Assembly (NCBI GenBank): GCA_022072445.1
Contig: JAJVHV010000010.1
Location: 62,001 to 126,000, forward strand
From: Phycisphaerae bacterium
GTDB lineage: Bacteria; Planctomycetota; Phycisphaerae; UBA1845; Fen-1342
DNA: 64,000 bases
Reading direction: 5' to 3'
In this document: piece by piece, positions 10,129-17,333 of the stretch
Numbering within the stretch: position 1 is the first letter of the stretch
Layout of the letters: every line of letters begins with the position of its first letter
Program-made: the position numbers and the translations under genes
The notes under the pieces: generated by a model
The model's input: the letters and a program-made list of their open reading frames with translations, nothing else
Database searches by the model: none
Told to the model about the DNA's origin: nothing

Positions 10129-11196
10129 ATGCTTTCGACGCTGGCGGCGCGAAGTCTGCTGCGCGACATCATCGACTATGCGGGGCTCTTTCCGCCGGCC
10201 TCACTTGCGCTGCCCGAGGCCGTGGAGGAGTTTGTGCGCCAGCGGCGCCACCCGGCCGCGGGCGAACTGGTGGCGCGCTTCATCTGTCCGGCGCGAAAGC
10301 TGGCGAACCTGCTGGCGATCGACGCGTTCCGCCGCGACGCCGAACAGCGGCCCTGGCGGCTGAGCGTGCTGGGGACGGCGGCGCGCGATGCGGGCGCGTG
10401 GCAGTCGAGCGTTGGGGAGGACGTGGAACACATCGGCCGGTTCACCGGGGCGTGCAAGAGCGCGGCGATCGAGGCGTATGAGACGCGGCTGAGCGACGAC
10501 ATGGCCGGCGGTCCGGCCGCGCGGAGCGTGCATGACGTGTTGCGGCGCGTCGTCGAACGGCTCGACGCGGCTGGAAGACCGGCGGTGTATTTTGAGGTGC
10601 CGCTGGCGGGGGAGTGGCGCCGCGACGGTGGTGCGGCCATGAGTGCGATCGGTAGACTTCGCGACAGCGTTGGCGATCGTGCGAGCGCCGCGATCGGCGT
10701 CAAGCTGCGTACCGGCGGCGTGGAGGCGTCGGCGTTTCCCGACGCGGAGCGTGTGGCGTTCGTCGCGGCGGCGTGTCTGGAGTCCGGGCTGCCGCTGAAG
10801 GCGACGGCCGGGCTGCACCATCCGGTCCGGCATTTCAATGCCGGTGTTGGCGCGCGGATGCACGGGTTCCTGAATCTGTTCGGTGGGCTGGCGCTGCTGG
10901 CGAGCCGCGCAGTCGACGCCCAAGCGCGTGTGTTCGACGAGTTGGTGCTGCAACGGATGCTCGACGACGAGGATGCGGCGGCGTTTCGATTCAGCGACGC
11001 TGCGTTTGCGTGGCGCGAGTACGCGGTGAGTGTCGAAGGGATCGTCGCGGCCCGGCGGACCCTGGCGGCGTCGTTCGGCAGTTGCAGCATTCAGGAGCCT
11101 CTCGACGATCTTCGGGCGCTGGGTCTGATCGCGCCGTGGGGCGCGCCGCCGCAGCCGCGGAGAGGTTCGGCCGGCGCGCGGCCGTCGATTACGTGA
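10129..11196 (+). CDS. Conserved protein of unknown function paired with fumarylacetoacetase
   Basis: 355 residues from ATG 10129. No named domain is recognised. The N-terminus LRDIIDYAGLFPPASLALPEAVEEF and the later segments GVKLRTGGVEASAFPDAERVAF, LPLKATAGLHHPVRHFNAG and MHGFLNLFGGLALLA recall a hypothetical family I have seen in other bacteria (recollection, not a search). The alternation of predicted strands and helices, with a Lys and His-His near the C-terminal side, would fit a TIM-barrel or aldolase-like enzyme, but that is inference. It ends 10 bp before the fumarylacetoacetase gene in the same orientation, so the two are likely cotranscribed. A role in aromatic or amino-acid breakdown is possible but unproven. 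Confidence 0.8.
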   Translation: MLSTLAARSLLRDIIDYAGLFPPASLALPEAVEEFVRQRRHPAAGELVARFICPARKLANLLAIDAFRRDAEQRPWRLSVLGTAARDAGAWQSSVGEDVEHIGRFTGACKSAAIEAYETRLSDDMAGGPAARSVHDVLRRVVERLDAAGRPAVYFEVPLAGEWRRDGGAAMSAIGRLRDSVGDRASAAIGVKLRTGGVEASAFPDAERVAFVAAACLESGLPLKATAGLHHPVRHFNAGVGARMHGFLNLFGGLALLASRAVDAQARVFDELVLQRMLDDEDAAAFRFSDAAFAWREYAVSVEGIVAARRTLAASFGSCSIQEPLDDLRALGLIAPWGAPPQPRRGSAGARPSIT

Positions 11197-11206
11197 GTGA
11201 GACGAG

Positions 11207-12502
11207 ATGAAGGCCGTCAGCGACCGAGTGGCCCAGACGTGGGTGGATCTTCCGGCGGAGTCGGACTTTCCTATCCAGAATCTCCCGTATGGCGTCTTTC
11301 GCCCGCGGCGCGGGGGGATGGCGGCTGCGTCGCCACGCGTCGGCGTGGCAATCGGTGCGCACGTCCTGGATCTGGCGCTGCTGCACCAGGCGGGGTACTT
11401 TTCCGATTCGCCGCTCGCGGGCGATAACGTCTTTGCACGCGGCGAGCTGAACGCTTTTCTGGGGCTGGGTCGGCCGGCGTGGACGGCGGCGCGCGCGCGG
11501 CTCGCGGATTTGCTGAGCGATTCGTGCCTGAGCCTGCGTGATAACGCGATCCTGCGGCGTGCGGCGCTGTACAAGCAATCGGACGTTGAGATGCTCATGC
11601 CGCTCCGCGTGGGCGGGTTCGTCGATTTTTATGCCTCGCGCGAGCACGCCACCAACGTCGGCATCATGTTCCGCGGTCCGGATAACGCCCTGATGCCCAA
11701 CTGGCTGCACATGCCCATCGCGTACAACGGCCGGGCCAGCTCGATCGTCGTATCGGGCGTCGACGTCCGCCGCCCGATGGGGCAGTCGAAGGCTGACGAC
11801 GCGGCGGCGCCGGTCTTCGGCCCCAGCCGCATGCTCGACTTTGAGCTGGAGCTGGGCGTCGTGATCGGCGGTGGCAGCGACCTGGGCCGGCCGATTCCGA
11901 TCTCGCAAGCCGCGGAGCACATTTTCGGTCTCGTGCTGCTCAATGACTGGAGCGCCCGCGACATTCAGAAGTGGGAATATCAGCCGCTGGGGCCGTTCTT
12001 GGGGAAGTCGTTCGCCACGTCCATCTCGCCGTGGGTCGTGCCGCTCGACGCGCTGGCACCCTTTCGGGTGACCGGACCTGGGCAGGATCCGCAGCCGCTG
12101 CCGTACCTGCGGTGCGAAGAGCCGTGGGGGCTGGACGTCGGGCTGGAAGTGTGGCTTCAGACGGCGCGGATGGCGCGTCCGGAGCGGATCAGCGCGGTGA
12201 GTTTTCGCGGCATGTACTGGAACATCGCGCAGATGCTGGCACACCTGACCAGTAACGGGTGCAACGTCTGTCCGGGCGACGTTTACGGGACGGGCACCGT
12301 TTCCGGATCGAGCGAGGATGCGCGCGGCAGCATGCTCGAGCTGTGCTGGAAAGGCACGCGGCCGCTGACACTCCCGGGTGGCGAGACGCGCACGGCGCTA
12401 CAGGATGGCGACACGCTGACGCTGCGCGGGGCGTGCCAGGGTGAAGGTTATCGCGTCGGTTTCGGCGAAGTGCGGGCGACCATTCTGCCGGCCGCCGGCT
12501 GA
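11207..12502 (+). CDS. fahA: Fumarylacetoacetase
   Basis: 431 residues from ATG 11207. The enzyme splits 4-fumarylacetoacetate into fumarate and acetoacetate, the last step of tyrosine/homogentisate breakdown. The N-terminal SH3-like part contains the LPYGVF region. The catalytic part has FVDFYASREHATNVGIMFR with a metal-ligand Asp, LDFELELGVVIG (Glu ligands), LLNDWSARDIQKWEYQPLGPFLGKSFATSISPW (Asp ligand) and DVYGTGTVSG near the end. Length and motifs match the full eukaryote-type FAH rather than short FAH-domain hydrolases. Neither homogentisate dioxygenase nor HPPD is in the window; its partner is the unknown gene 10 bp upstream. Confidence 0.95.
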   Translation: MKAVSDRVAQTWVDLPAESDFPIQNLPYGVFRPRRGGMAAASPRVGVAIGAHVLDLALLHQAGYFSDSPLAGDNVFARGELNAFLGLGRPAWTAARARLADLLSDSCLSLRDNAILRRAALYKQSDVEMLMPLRVGGFVDFYASREHATNVGIMFRGPDNALMPNWLHMPIAYNGRASSIVVSGVDVRRPMGQSKADDAAAPVFGPSRMLDFELELGVVIGGGSDLGRPIPISQAAEHIFGLVLLNDWSARDIQKWEYQPLGPFLGKSFATSISPWVVPLDALAPFRVTGPGQDPQPLPYLRCEEPWGLDVGLEVWLQTARMARPERISAVSFRGMYWNIAQMLAHLTSNGCNVCPGDVYGTGTVSGSSEDARGSMLELCWKGTRPLTLPGGETRTALQDGDTLTLRGACQGEGYRVGFGEVRATILPAAG

Positions 12503-12535
12503 GTGGCGCGGCCGGGGTCGAGTTTCGGCGGGCTG

Positions 12536-13375
12536 TCAGAACAGGCAGCGGAGTGCGACCATCGGACCGATGGTATCGGGCCAGATTCCCAACAGCGACG
12601 TAGTGAGGCCGAACGCCAACGCCAGCGCTCCGTAGCAGAGAGCGCGCTGGCAGCGGATGCTGCGCCGTTCCGCGCCGTGGACGCGAAGCTCCATCAAGAC
12701 GGATGGCGTGGCGGCCAGCGCGGAGCAAACCAGCGGCCCGAATTCGAGGAAAGGGTCGCCCAGCGCCACGAAGGCGACGACGGCGAAGGCGTGCCAGCAG
12801 CCTTGCGCGGCGGCCCAGTGCGTCGCGAGGTGAAACATGTGAGCGGGGCGCGGTCGGCGCGAAAACAGCCCGCGATCCATACCGATGAGCACGCCGCCAG
12901 CCAAGTGCAGCGGCAGCGACCAGAGAACGGTGGCCGGCAGCCAGGCCATCGCCGCTTCCGCGAGCGCCGTAAAAGGGCTGCACGAGGCGCGCCACGCGAT
13001 GACCGCGGCGAGCGCGATGGTCTGCGCGAGCGCGATCCAGAACGTGCCGCCGAACAGCATGGCTGCGGCGGCCCACGGCGGGCGGTCCAGGTCGAGCGTC
13101 AGCGCGAGCTGGCGCGGCCGCGGGGCGAATCGCAGCATCGTCCGCAGCGTGGCGATGGCGATCGCGTGCGGTTGCCACGGATCGGTCCGATCCATAGCTG
13201 TTGAGGATGGCGCGCGGGCGTCGCCCGCGCGGGCGCGGGCCAGGTCGAATTCGCGGCCGCACTCAGGACAGCGCCCGTCGCGCAGGCCGCGCCAGTTGTA
13301 GCCACACGCCGGGCAGAAGACGTCCCGCGGAATGCTGTCAGGAGGTTGAACTGAATTCTCGGTCTGTCGTCGCAT
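12536..13375 (-). CDS. Zinc-ribbon membrane protein, planctomycete type
   Basis: 279 residues. The N-terminal zinc ribbon (CPACGYNWRGLRDGRCPECG, about residues 21-40) is followed by a charged linker and at least four hydrophobic stretches (AAAMLFGGTFWIALAQTIALAAVIA; AWLPATVLWSLPLHLAGGVLIG; further ones near the C-terminus). The CxxCGYN...CPECG cassette recurs in two other genes here (14417 and 59782) and is typical of planctomycete membrane proteins. Function unknown. It converges on fahA with a 33-bp gap. Confidence 0.75.
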   Translation of the reverse strand: MRRQTENSVQPPDSIPRDVFCPACGYNWRGLRDGRCPECGREFDLARARAGDARAPSSTAMDRTDPWQPHAIAIATLRTMLRFAPRPRQLALTLDLDRPPWAAAAMLFGGTFWIALAQTIALAAVIAWRASCSPFTALAEAAMAWLPATVLWSLPLHLAGGVLIGMDRGLFSRRPRPAHMFHLATHWAAAQGCWHAFAVVAFVALGDPFLEFGPLVCSALAATPSVLMELRVHGAERRSIRCQRALCYGALALAFGLTTSLLGIWPDTIGPMVALRCLF

Positions 13376-13587
13376 CGAGCGTCTGCCCGTGGATCGCTTC
13401 GTGCCGCAGAGCCTACCGCCGACCGCGGGATTCGGTACAGCGCCCGCGACGGATCGGCACCGGGCCGCGTGTTTCGTCCGCGGCGGGGCGCCGATATCAT
13501 CTCAAGAAGCCGGCGTTCGTTGACCGCCGCAGGGCTGTTGGAAGTCCGCAAGTCGCGCGCACCGTCGCTCGAATCGAGGGTAACGCC

Positions 13588-13902
13588 GTGATCGTCGTCA
13601 ATACTGAGACCATCCCCGGGCACGTGATCAAGGAAGTGCGCGGCCTGGTTCAGGGGAATACCGTCCGCGCCAAGCACGCCGGCCGCGACATCGCGGCCAG
13701 CTTTAAGAACCTGGTCGGCGGCGAGATCAAGGGATACACGGAGCTGCTGACCGAAGCGCGTCGTCAGGCGCTGGAGCGCATGCTGGCGCAGGCGCAGCAG
13801 CTTGGTGCCAACGCCGTCGTCAACGTCCGTTTCACCACAGGGGCCATCACGACCGGCGCCGCGGAGCTATATGCCTACGGCACGGCGGTGGTCATCGAGT
13901 AG
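13588..13902 (+). CDS. YbjQ-fold (UPF0145, heavy-metal-binding domain) protein
   Basis: 104 residues from GTG 13588, chosen because GAGGG lies seven bases upstream and the frame before it reads as non-coding. The sequence VNTETIPGHVIKEVRGLVQGNTVRA and the C-terminal GANAVVNVRFTTG with YGTAVVIE are the hallmarks of the YbjQ/UPF0145 family, small pentameric proteins of uncertain function once predicted to bind metal. No signal peptide. It is followed after 20 bp by a second YbjQ-like gene and then a PrsW-like protease gene, a likely operon. Confidence 0.85.
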   Translation: MIVVNTETIPGHVIKEVRGLVQGNTVRAKHAGRDIAASFKNLVGGEIKGYTELLTEARRQALERMLAQAQQLGANAVVNVRFTTGAITTGAAELYAYGTAVVIE

Positions 13903-13922
13903 GTCCGGACAGAGCGGCTGCC

Positions 13923-14390
13923 ATGGACATTCAGTCACTTCTCAGCGTTGCGCCGGTCGTGGTGCTGCTGGTGCTTGGCTACACGGTCGGCCGATATCGC
14001 GAGCACCGGCACATCGCCAGCATTGAGCGGCGCGAGCGCGCCATGGGCGACATCGGCGTGGCCAACCTGCGGACGATCGCCGACCCGGACTCGGTCGCGC
14101 AGACCCTGCTGGTCTGCGGGGAGGCCGTCATCGCGTCCGATTATTTCAAGACGTTCATATCGGGCCTGAAGAAGATCATCGGCGGGGGAATGCCGGCGTA
14201 CGAGTCGATGGTGATGCGCGGCCGCCGGGAGGCACTGCTTCGGCTGCTCGACGCGGCGCGCGCGGTCGGCGCGCATGAGGTTTGGAACGTGCGTTTTGAG
14301 ATGCCGAACATCGGCGGGATTCAGCAGCAGGCCGGCGCCGTGATGGTGGAAGTGCTGGCCTATGGGACGGCGGTCGTTCGCAGAAAGTAG
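13923..14390 (+). CDS. Membrane-anchored YbjQ-like protein
   Basis: 155 residues from ATG 13923. An N-terminal helix (LLSVAPVVVLLVLGYTVGRY) anchors a YbjQ-fold domain to the membrane. The domain ends ARAVGAHEVWNVRFEMPNI...VEVLAYGTAVVRRK, parallel to the soluble paralogue just upstream, with a family-typical region around DYFKTFISGLKKIIGGGMPAYESMV. The pair may form mixed rings tethered to the membrane (inference). It lies 20 bp after the first YbjQ gene and 26 bp before the PrsW-like gene. Confidence 0.8.
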   Translation: MDIQSLLSVAPVVVLLVLGYTVGRYREHRHIASIERRERAMGDIGVANLRTIADPDSVAQTLLVCGEAVIASDYFKTFISGLKKIIGGGMPAYESMVMRGRREALLRLLDAARAVGAHEVWNVRFEMPNIGGIQQQAGAVMVEVLAYGTAVVRRK

Positions 14391-14416
14391 CCGCATTGCC
14401 GGTGTGATGGTCCTCG

Positions 14417-15280
14417 ATGCCCGAGCCGAATCACGATCCGTCGGTCTGGTCCGAACCACACTTGCGGTCCAGGCAATTCCAGCAGGACCCCAGCGAGCGT
14501 CGCGCCGCGCCGACGCGGCCGGCCGACGCGTGCGAGGACGAGTCGCTGCACAGCGTTTTTGACGAGCCCGCGGTTCTGCCTGGGGCGTCGCCGCAGCCGA
14601 TCGAACAGGACTGGACCTGTTCGCAGTGTGGGTACAACCTGCGCGGTCTTGCTCCCGGGCACCCGTGCCCGGAATGCGGCAGCATCGAGCTTTATCGTCC
14701 GCCGCCGCGCGACTCGGGCAATTACGCCCGCTGGGTCGCCGAGCGTGCGGCGCGCACGCCGGCGTGGGTTTCGTGGCTGAGCGTGGCGGCGGCGAGTGTG
14801 GTCGGCGGCGTGCTGGCGGTGGCGGCGACGTTCGCGAAACAACCGCTCATGGCCGGCGCGGGCGCCGCGGTGATCCTCGCCGCCGTGGTTTTCGCGCCGG
14901 TGATCGAAGAGATGATGAAGATCGCGACGGCGGCGTTCTTCGTGGAGGTGAAGCCGTATCTGATTCGCAGCCCGCTTCAGTTGCGAATCGTCGCGGTGTG
15001 CAGCGCCGCTGGTTTCGCGGCCATCGAGAACGTGCTTTATCTGAACATCTACGTTGTCTCGCCCTCGGCGGCGATGATCATGTGGCGCTGGACGGTCTGT
15101 GTCGCGCTGCACATCGCGTGCACGTCGATCGCGGCGGGGGGCGTCATCCGCGTCTGGCAGCGCACGCTGCAGGAAGGTCGCCGGCCCGACATGAGCGCGG
15201 CAATTCCCGCGCTGATCACGGCGATGATTTTTCACGGCTGCTACAACGCGGGTGCGCTGGGACTGGAGGCGTTCTGGTAG
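14417..15280 (+). CDS. PrsW-family intramembrane metalloprotease with N-terminal zinc ribbon
   Basis: 287 residues from ATG 14417. The N-terminal zinc ribbon (Cys68, Cys71, Cys84, Cys87) is planctomycete-type. The membrane part has the PrsW/CAAX-protease active-site set: VIEEMMK (Glu164-Glu165), AAIENVLY (Glu204, Asn205), LHIACTS (His232) and FHGCYNAGAL (His273). Such enzymes cleave membrane substrates; the best known is PrsW of Bacillus, which cuts an anti-sigma factor. No sigma or anti-sigma gene is nearby, so the substrate is unknown. It follows two YbjQ-fold genes in the same direction. The zinc ribbon on a PrsW core is unusual outside this phylum. Confidence 0.85.
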   Translation: MPEPNHDPSVWSEPHLRSRQFQQDPSERRAAPTRPADACEDESLHSVFDEPAVLPGASPQPIEQDWTCSQCGYNLRGLAPGHPCPECGSIELYRPPPRDSGNYARWVAERAARTPAWVSWLSVAAASVVGGVLAVAATFAKQPLMAGAGAAVILAAVVFAPVIEEMMKIATAAFFVEVKPYLIRSPLQLRIVAVCSAAGFAAIENVLYLNIYVVSPSAAMIMWRWTVCVALHIACTSIAAGGVIRVWQRTLQEGRRPDMSAAIPALITAMIFHGCYNAGALGLEAFW

Positions 15281-15301
15281 GCCGGGGGGACGGAGAGTAT
15301 C

Positions 15302-15386
15302 GAATAGCGAGTCAAGAATAACGAGTGAGACGGCGGCCAGGAGAATGTCGAATGACGAGTTAAGAATAACGAGTGAGACGGCGGCC
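15302..15386. repeat. GAATAGCGAGT-family dispersed repeat with a 48-bp period
   Basis: AAGAATAACGAGTGAGACGG and the following bases occur at 15314-15338 and again at 15362-15386. The first part, GAATAGCGAGTCAAGAATA (15302-15320), is the reverse complement of 38933-38951 with one mismatch. It is lower in GC than the surrounding DNA. No coding role is seen. Confidence 0.7.
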
Positions 15387-15457
15387 GGCTCGATCCGAAA
15401 TTCGCTCTTCGCAATTCGAAATTCGCGATCGTTCATCGTAGCCATGCGGCCACGGAG

Positions 15458-15558
15458 ATCGTGGGCACGGAGGCCCGACGCTACGCGCTGAGTCACGACG
15501 GGCCGACGCGACGCGGCATCGTGGGCACGGAGGCCCGACGCTACGCGCTGAGTCACGA
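15458..15558. repeat. Tandem repeat, 60-bp period
   Basis: A 41-bp block starting ATCGTGGGCACGGAGGCCCG is identical at 15458-15498 and 15518-15558. Its core, GGCCCGACGCTAC, is shared with a dispersed family also seen near 38820 (inverted) and inside a glycosidase gene at 47164-47182. It lies between the convergent PrsW-like and DUF1028 genes. Confidence 0.75.
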
Positions 15559-15568
15559 AGGGCCGACG

Positions 15569-16579
15569 CTACGGCGCCTGTGAGCGGATGCGGTCGAGCA
15601 GGGCGGGATCGTCTGGAAGCAGATCGGCCGTCACCAGGCGCGGGACCAGTTCCACCCAGCGCCGCTCGCGGGCAAATACGTCGCGGAAGATCGGCAGGGC
15701 GGCGTCGACTTTTCCCAGGCGTGCGAGCGTGGCCGCCTGCCAAAAGCGAATCTCGACGATTTCTGGCGCCAGCGACGCGGCGGCGGCATACTCCCGATTG
15801 GCGGTGTCGAAGTCGTTCTTCTCGAGCGCGACGTCGCCGGCATTGGTGTGCGCATAAGCCCGGTGAATCTGGACCAGCCGCCGCAGCTCCTTGAGCGGCT
15901 CGGGATGATCCTCGACGCGGAGCTCCAGCACGCGGTCTTCCCACGGCCGCCCGCTCGACGTGCCCTTCACGATGAGCATGGCCGCGGATTGCCGCCCGCG
16001 AATGTCGCCGCCTTCGCGCTCCGCGGCTTCGAGCGCGGCGAGCATGCGCTCGGCTAGGTCGCCGGTGGACTGGCGATAGGCCTCGGCCATCGCGGGCCAG
16101 ACGCTGGGCTTTTCCATCAGATTGGCCTGCACGGAGAACTGGTGTTCGGCGTCGACGTTGTGTCCGGCGGCGGCGATGCACCTGGCTCCGGTGTGGGCGG
16201 CGACGCGGCCGGCGGCGTCGATCATGGCGACTTGGCGGACTTCGCGGCCGGCGTCAGCTTCGAGTGCGCCGCGCAGCGCATCCGGAGCCGAGCGTCCGCC
16301 GCGCATCATCTGCAGGCCGATCGGTCCGTACGCCGGGTCGGCAAACGACTGCGTCGCGACGGCGCCGACGCCGGCCTCGGCCCAGGGGACGATGGGCCCG
16401 ACGCTGAACCAGTGCGATTGGACGGCGACGCCAAGCTCGCCGGTCTTCGGATCGCGAGCGACGATGGAGTAGGTGTGCACGGGGCGGACCTGGGTGCGCG
16501 GCGCGGCGGACGGGCCGCATGCGGCGGCGTCGGCGGCGGAAATGGGCGTGACCATCATCGACGCGAGGGTGAACAGCAT
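15569..16579 (-). CDS. DUF1028 family protein with C-terminal TPR-like region
   Basis: 336 residues from the ATG at 16579, with a strong AGGAGGAG about eight bases upstream. The N-terminus MLFTLASMMVTPISAADA is a signal peptide. The DUF1028 domain (about 35-235) begins HTYSIVARDPKTGELGVAVQSHWFSVG and contains GVGAVATQSFADPAYG and MIDAAGRVAAHTGARC; the family is believed to adopt an Ntn-hydrolase-like fold, but no reaction is established. The C-terminal 100 residues look like two TPR units (NAGDVALEKNDFDTANREYAAAASLAPE; ATLARLGKVDAALPIF). The HExxH gene ends 4 bp upstream, so translation is probably coupled. Confidence 0.88.
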   Translation of the reverse strand: MLFTLASMMVTPISAADAAACGPSAAPRTQVRPVHTYSIVARDPKTGELGVAVQSHWFSVGPIVPWAEAGVGAVATQSFADPAYGPIGLQMMRGGRSAPDALRGALEADAGREVRQVAMIDAAGRVAAHTGARCIAAAGHNVDAEHQFSVQANLMEKPSVWPAMAEAYRQSTGDLAERMLAALEAAEREGGDIRGRQSAAMLIVKGTSSGRPWEDRVLELRVEDHPEPLKELRRLVQIHRAYAHTNAGDVALEKNDFDTANREYAAAASLAPEIVEIRFWQAATLARLGKVDAALPIFRDVFARERRWVELVPRLVTADLLPDDPALLDRIRSQAP

Positions 16580-16583
16580 GGGA

Positions 16584-17246
16584 CTACTCCTCCTGACGTT
16601 CGGCGAGAAAATCGAGCCAGAGCTGCGACGTGTCGTCGCCCGTGGGCGGCTTGCGGGCGGCGCTGCGCTGGCCGCCCAGGATGCGCACGGGGATGGCGCG
16701 CGGCGCGGGCGCCGGGTGCGGGCTGACGCCGCGCAGCTCCGGGGCGCGCGGGGCGGCGGCGACGAAGCGGTCGAGGTCCTGAAAGTCCCAGACGCTGCGC
16801 GGCACGAGCGCGCCATCCTCGTCGCGGACCGAGCAGCCAAGGTGATCGACCAGGGCGCGGGCGGCGTAGCGGTCGCACATGGCCTCCTTGCGGCGGGTGC
16901 AGCGGCCGGCGCGTTTGACGAGGTAGTGGAAGAGTTCGTGCAGGTAGATGAAGAGCGCCAACTGATACGCGTTGTCCAGCTCGATGACGTAGAGTTCGCG
17001 GCGCCAGTGCGTGCGATGGTTGGTGGCGCGGGCCACGTGTGTCGTCAGCGCGTACGGGTAGCGATTGTGGCGGCCGAGGTTGATGAAGATGCGCGCGTCG
17101 CGGTAGTAGCACGCGCCGGAGAAATCGGCTCCGCGGCTGTCGCGCACCACCACCCGCAGCTCCTCGTGCCGCCAGGGGTGCGTGAAACGCAGGAACGAGT
17201 CGAGTAGACGGCCGCTGTCGAGGCGAGTCCGGTTGATGAAGTGCAC
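16584..17246 (-). CDS. Putative zinc metallopeptidase-like protein (HExxH)
   Basis: 220 residues from the ATG at 17246. The segment FIYLHELFHYLVKRAGRCTRRKEAMCDRYAARAL has HELFH (103-107) and, 14 residues later, Glu121 in an ExxCD pattern, fitting a gluzincin-type zinc site (two His plus a downstream Glu). No signal peptide or membrane segment, so it is probably cytoplasmic. The C-terminal third is Pro/Arg-rich. I do not recognise a named family; a SprT-like or toxin/regulatory peptidase role is possible. It is the first gene of a two-gene operon with the DUF1028 protein. Confidence 0.7.
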   Translation of the reverse strand: MHFINRTRLDSGRLLDSFLRFTHPWRHEELRVVVRDSRGADFSGACYYRDARIFINLGRHNRYPYALTTHVARATNHRTHWRRELYVIELDNAYQLALFIYLHELFHYLVKRAGRCTRRKEAMCDRYAARALVDHLGCSVRDEDGALVPRSVWDFQDLDRFVAAAPRAPELRGVSPHPAPAPRAIPVRILGGQRSAARKPPTGDDTSQLWLDFLAERQEE

Positions 17247-17333
17247 GCGCTGGCGTCCTTGTCCGTGGCGATACCGGACATCAAACCCGAGCGATGCGGA
17301 ATTTGCAACGCCCGGCCGCCTGACCGCGGCGGG

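Noticed and set aside
12503-13204. Frame antisense to the zinc-ribbon gene
   Set aside because: Composition typical of antisense shadow; the minus-strand gene has a clear zinc ribbon and membrane helices.
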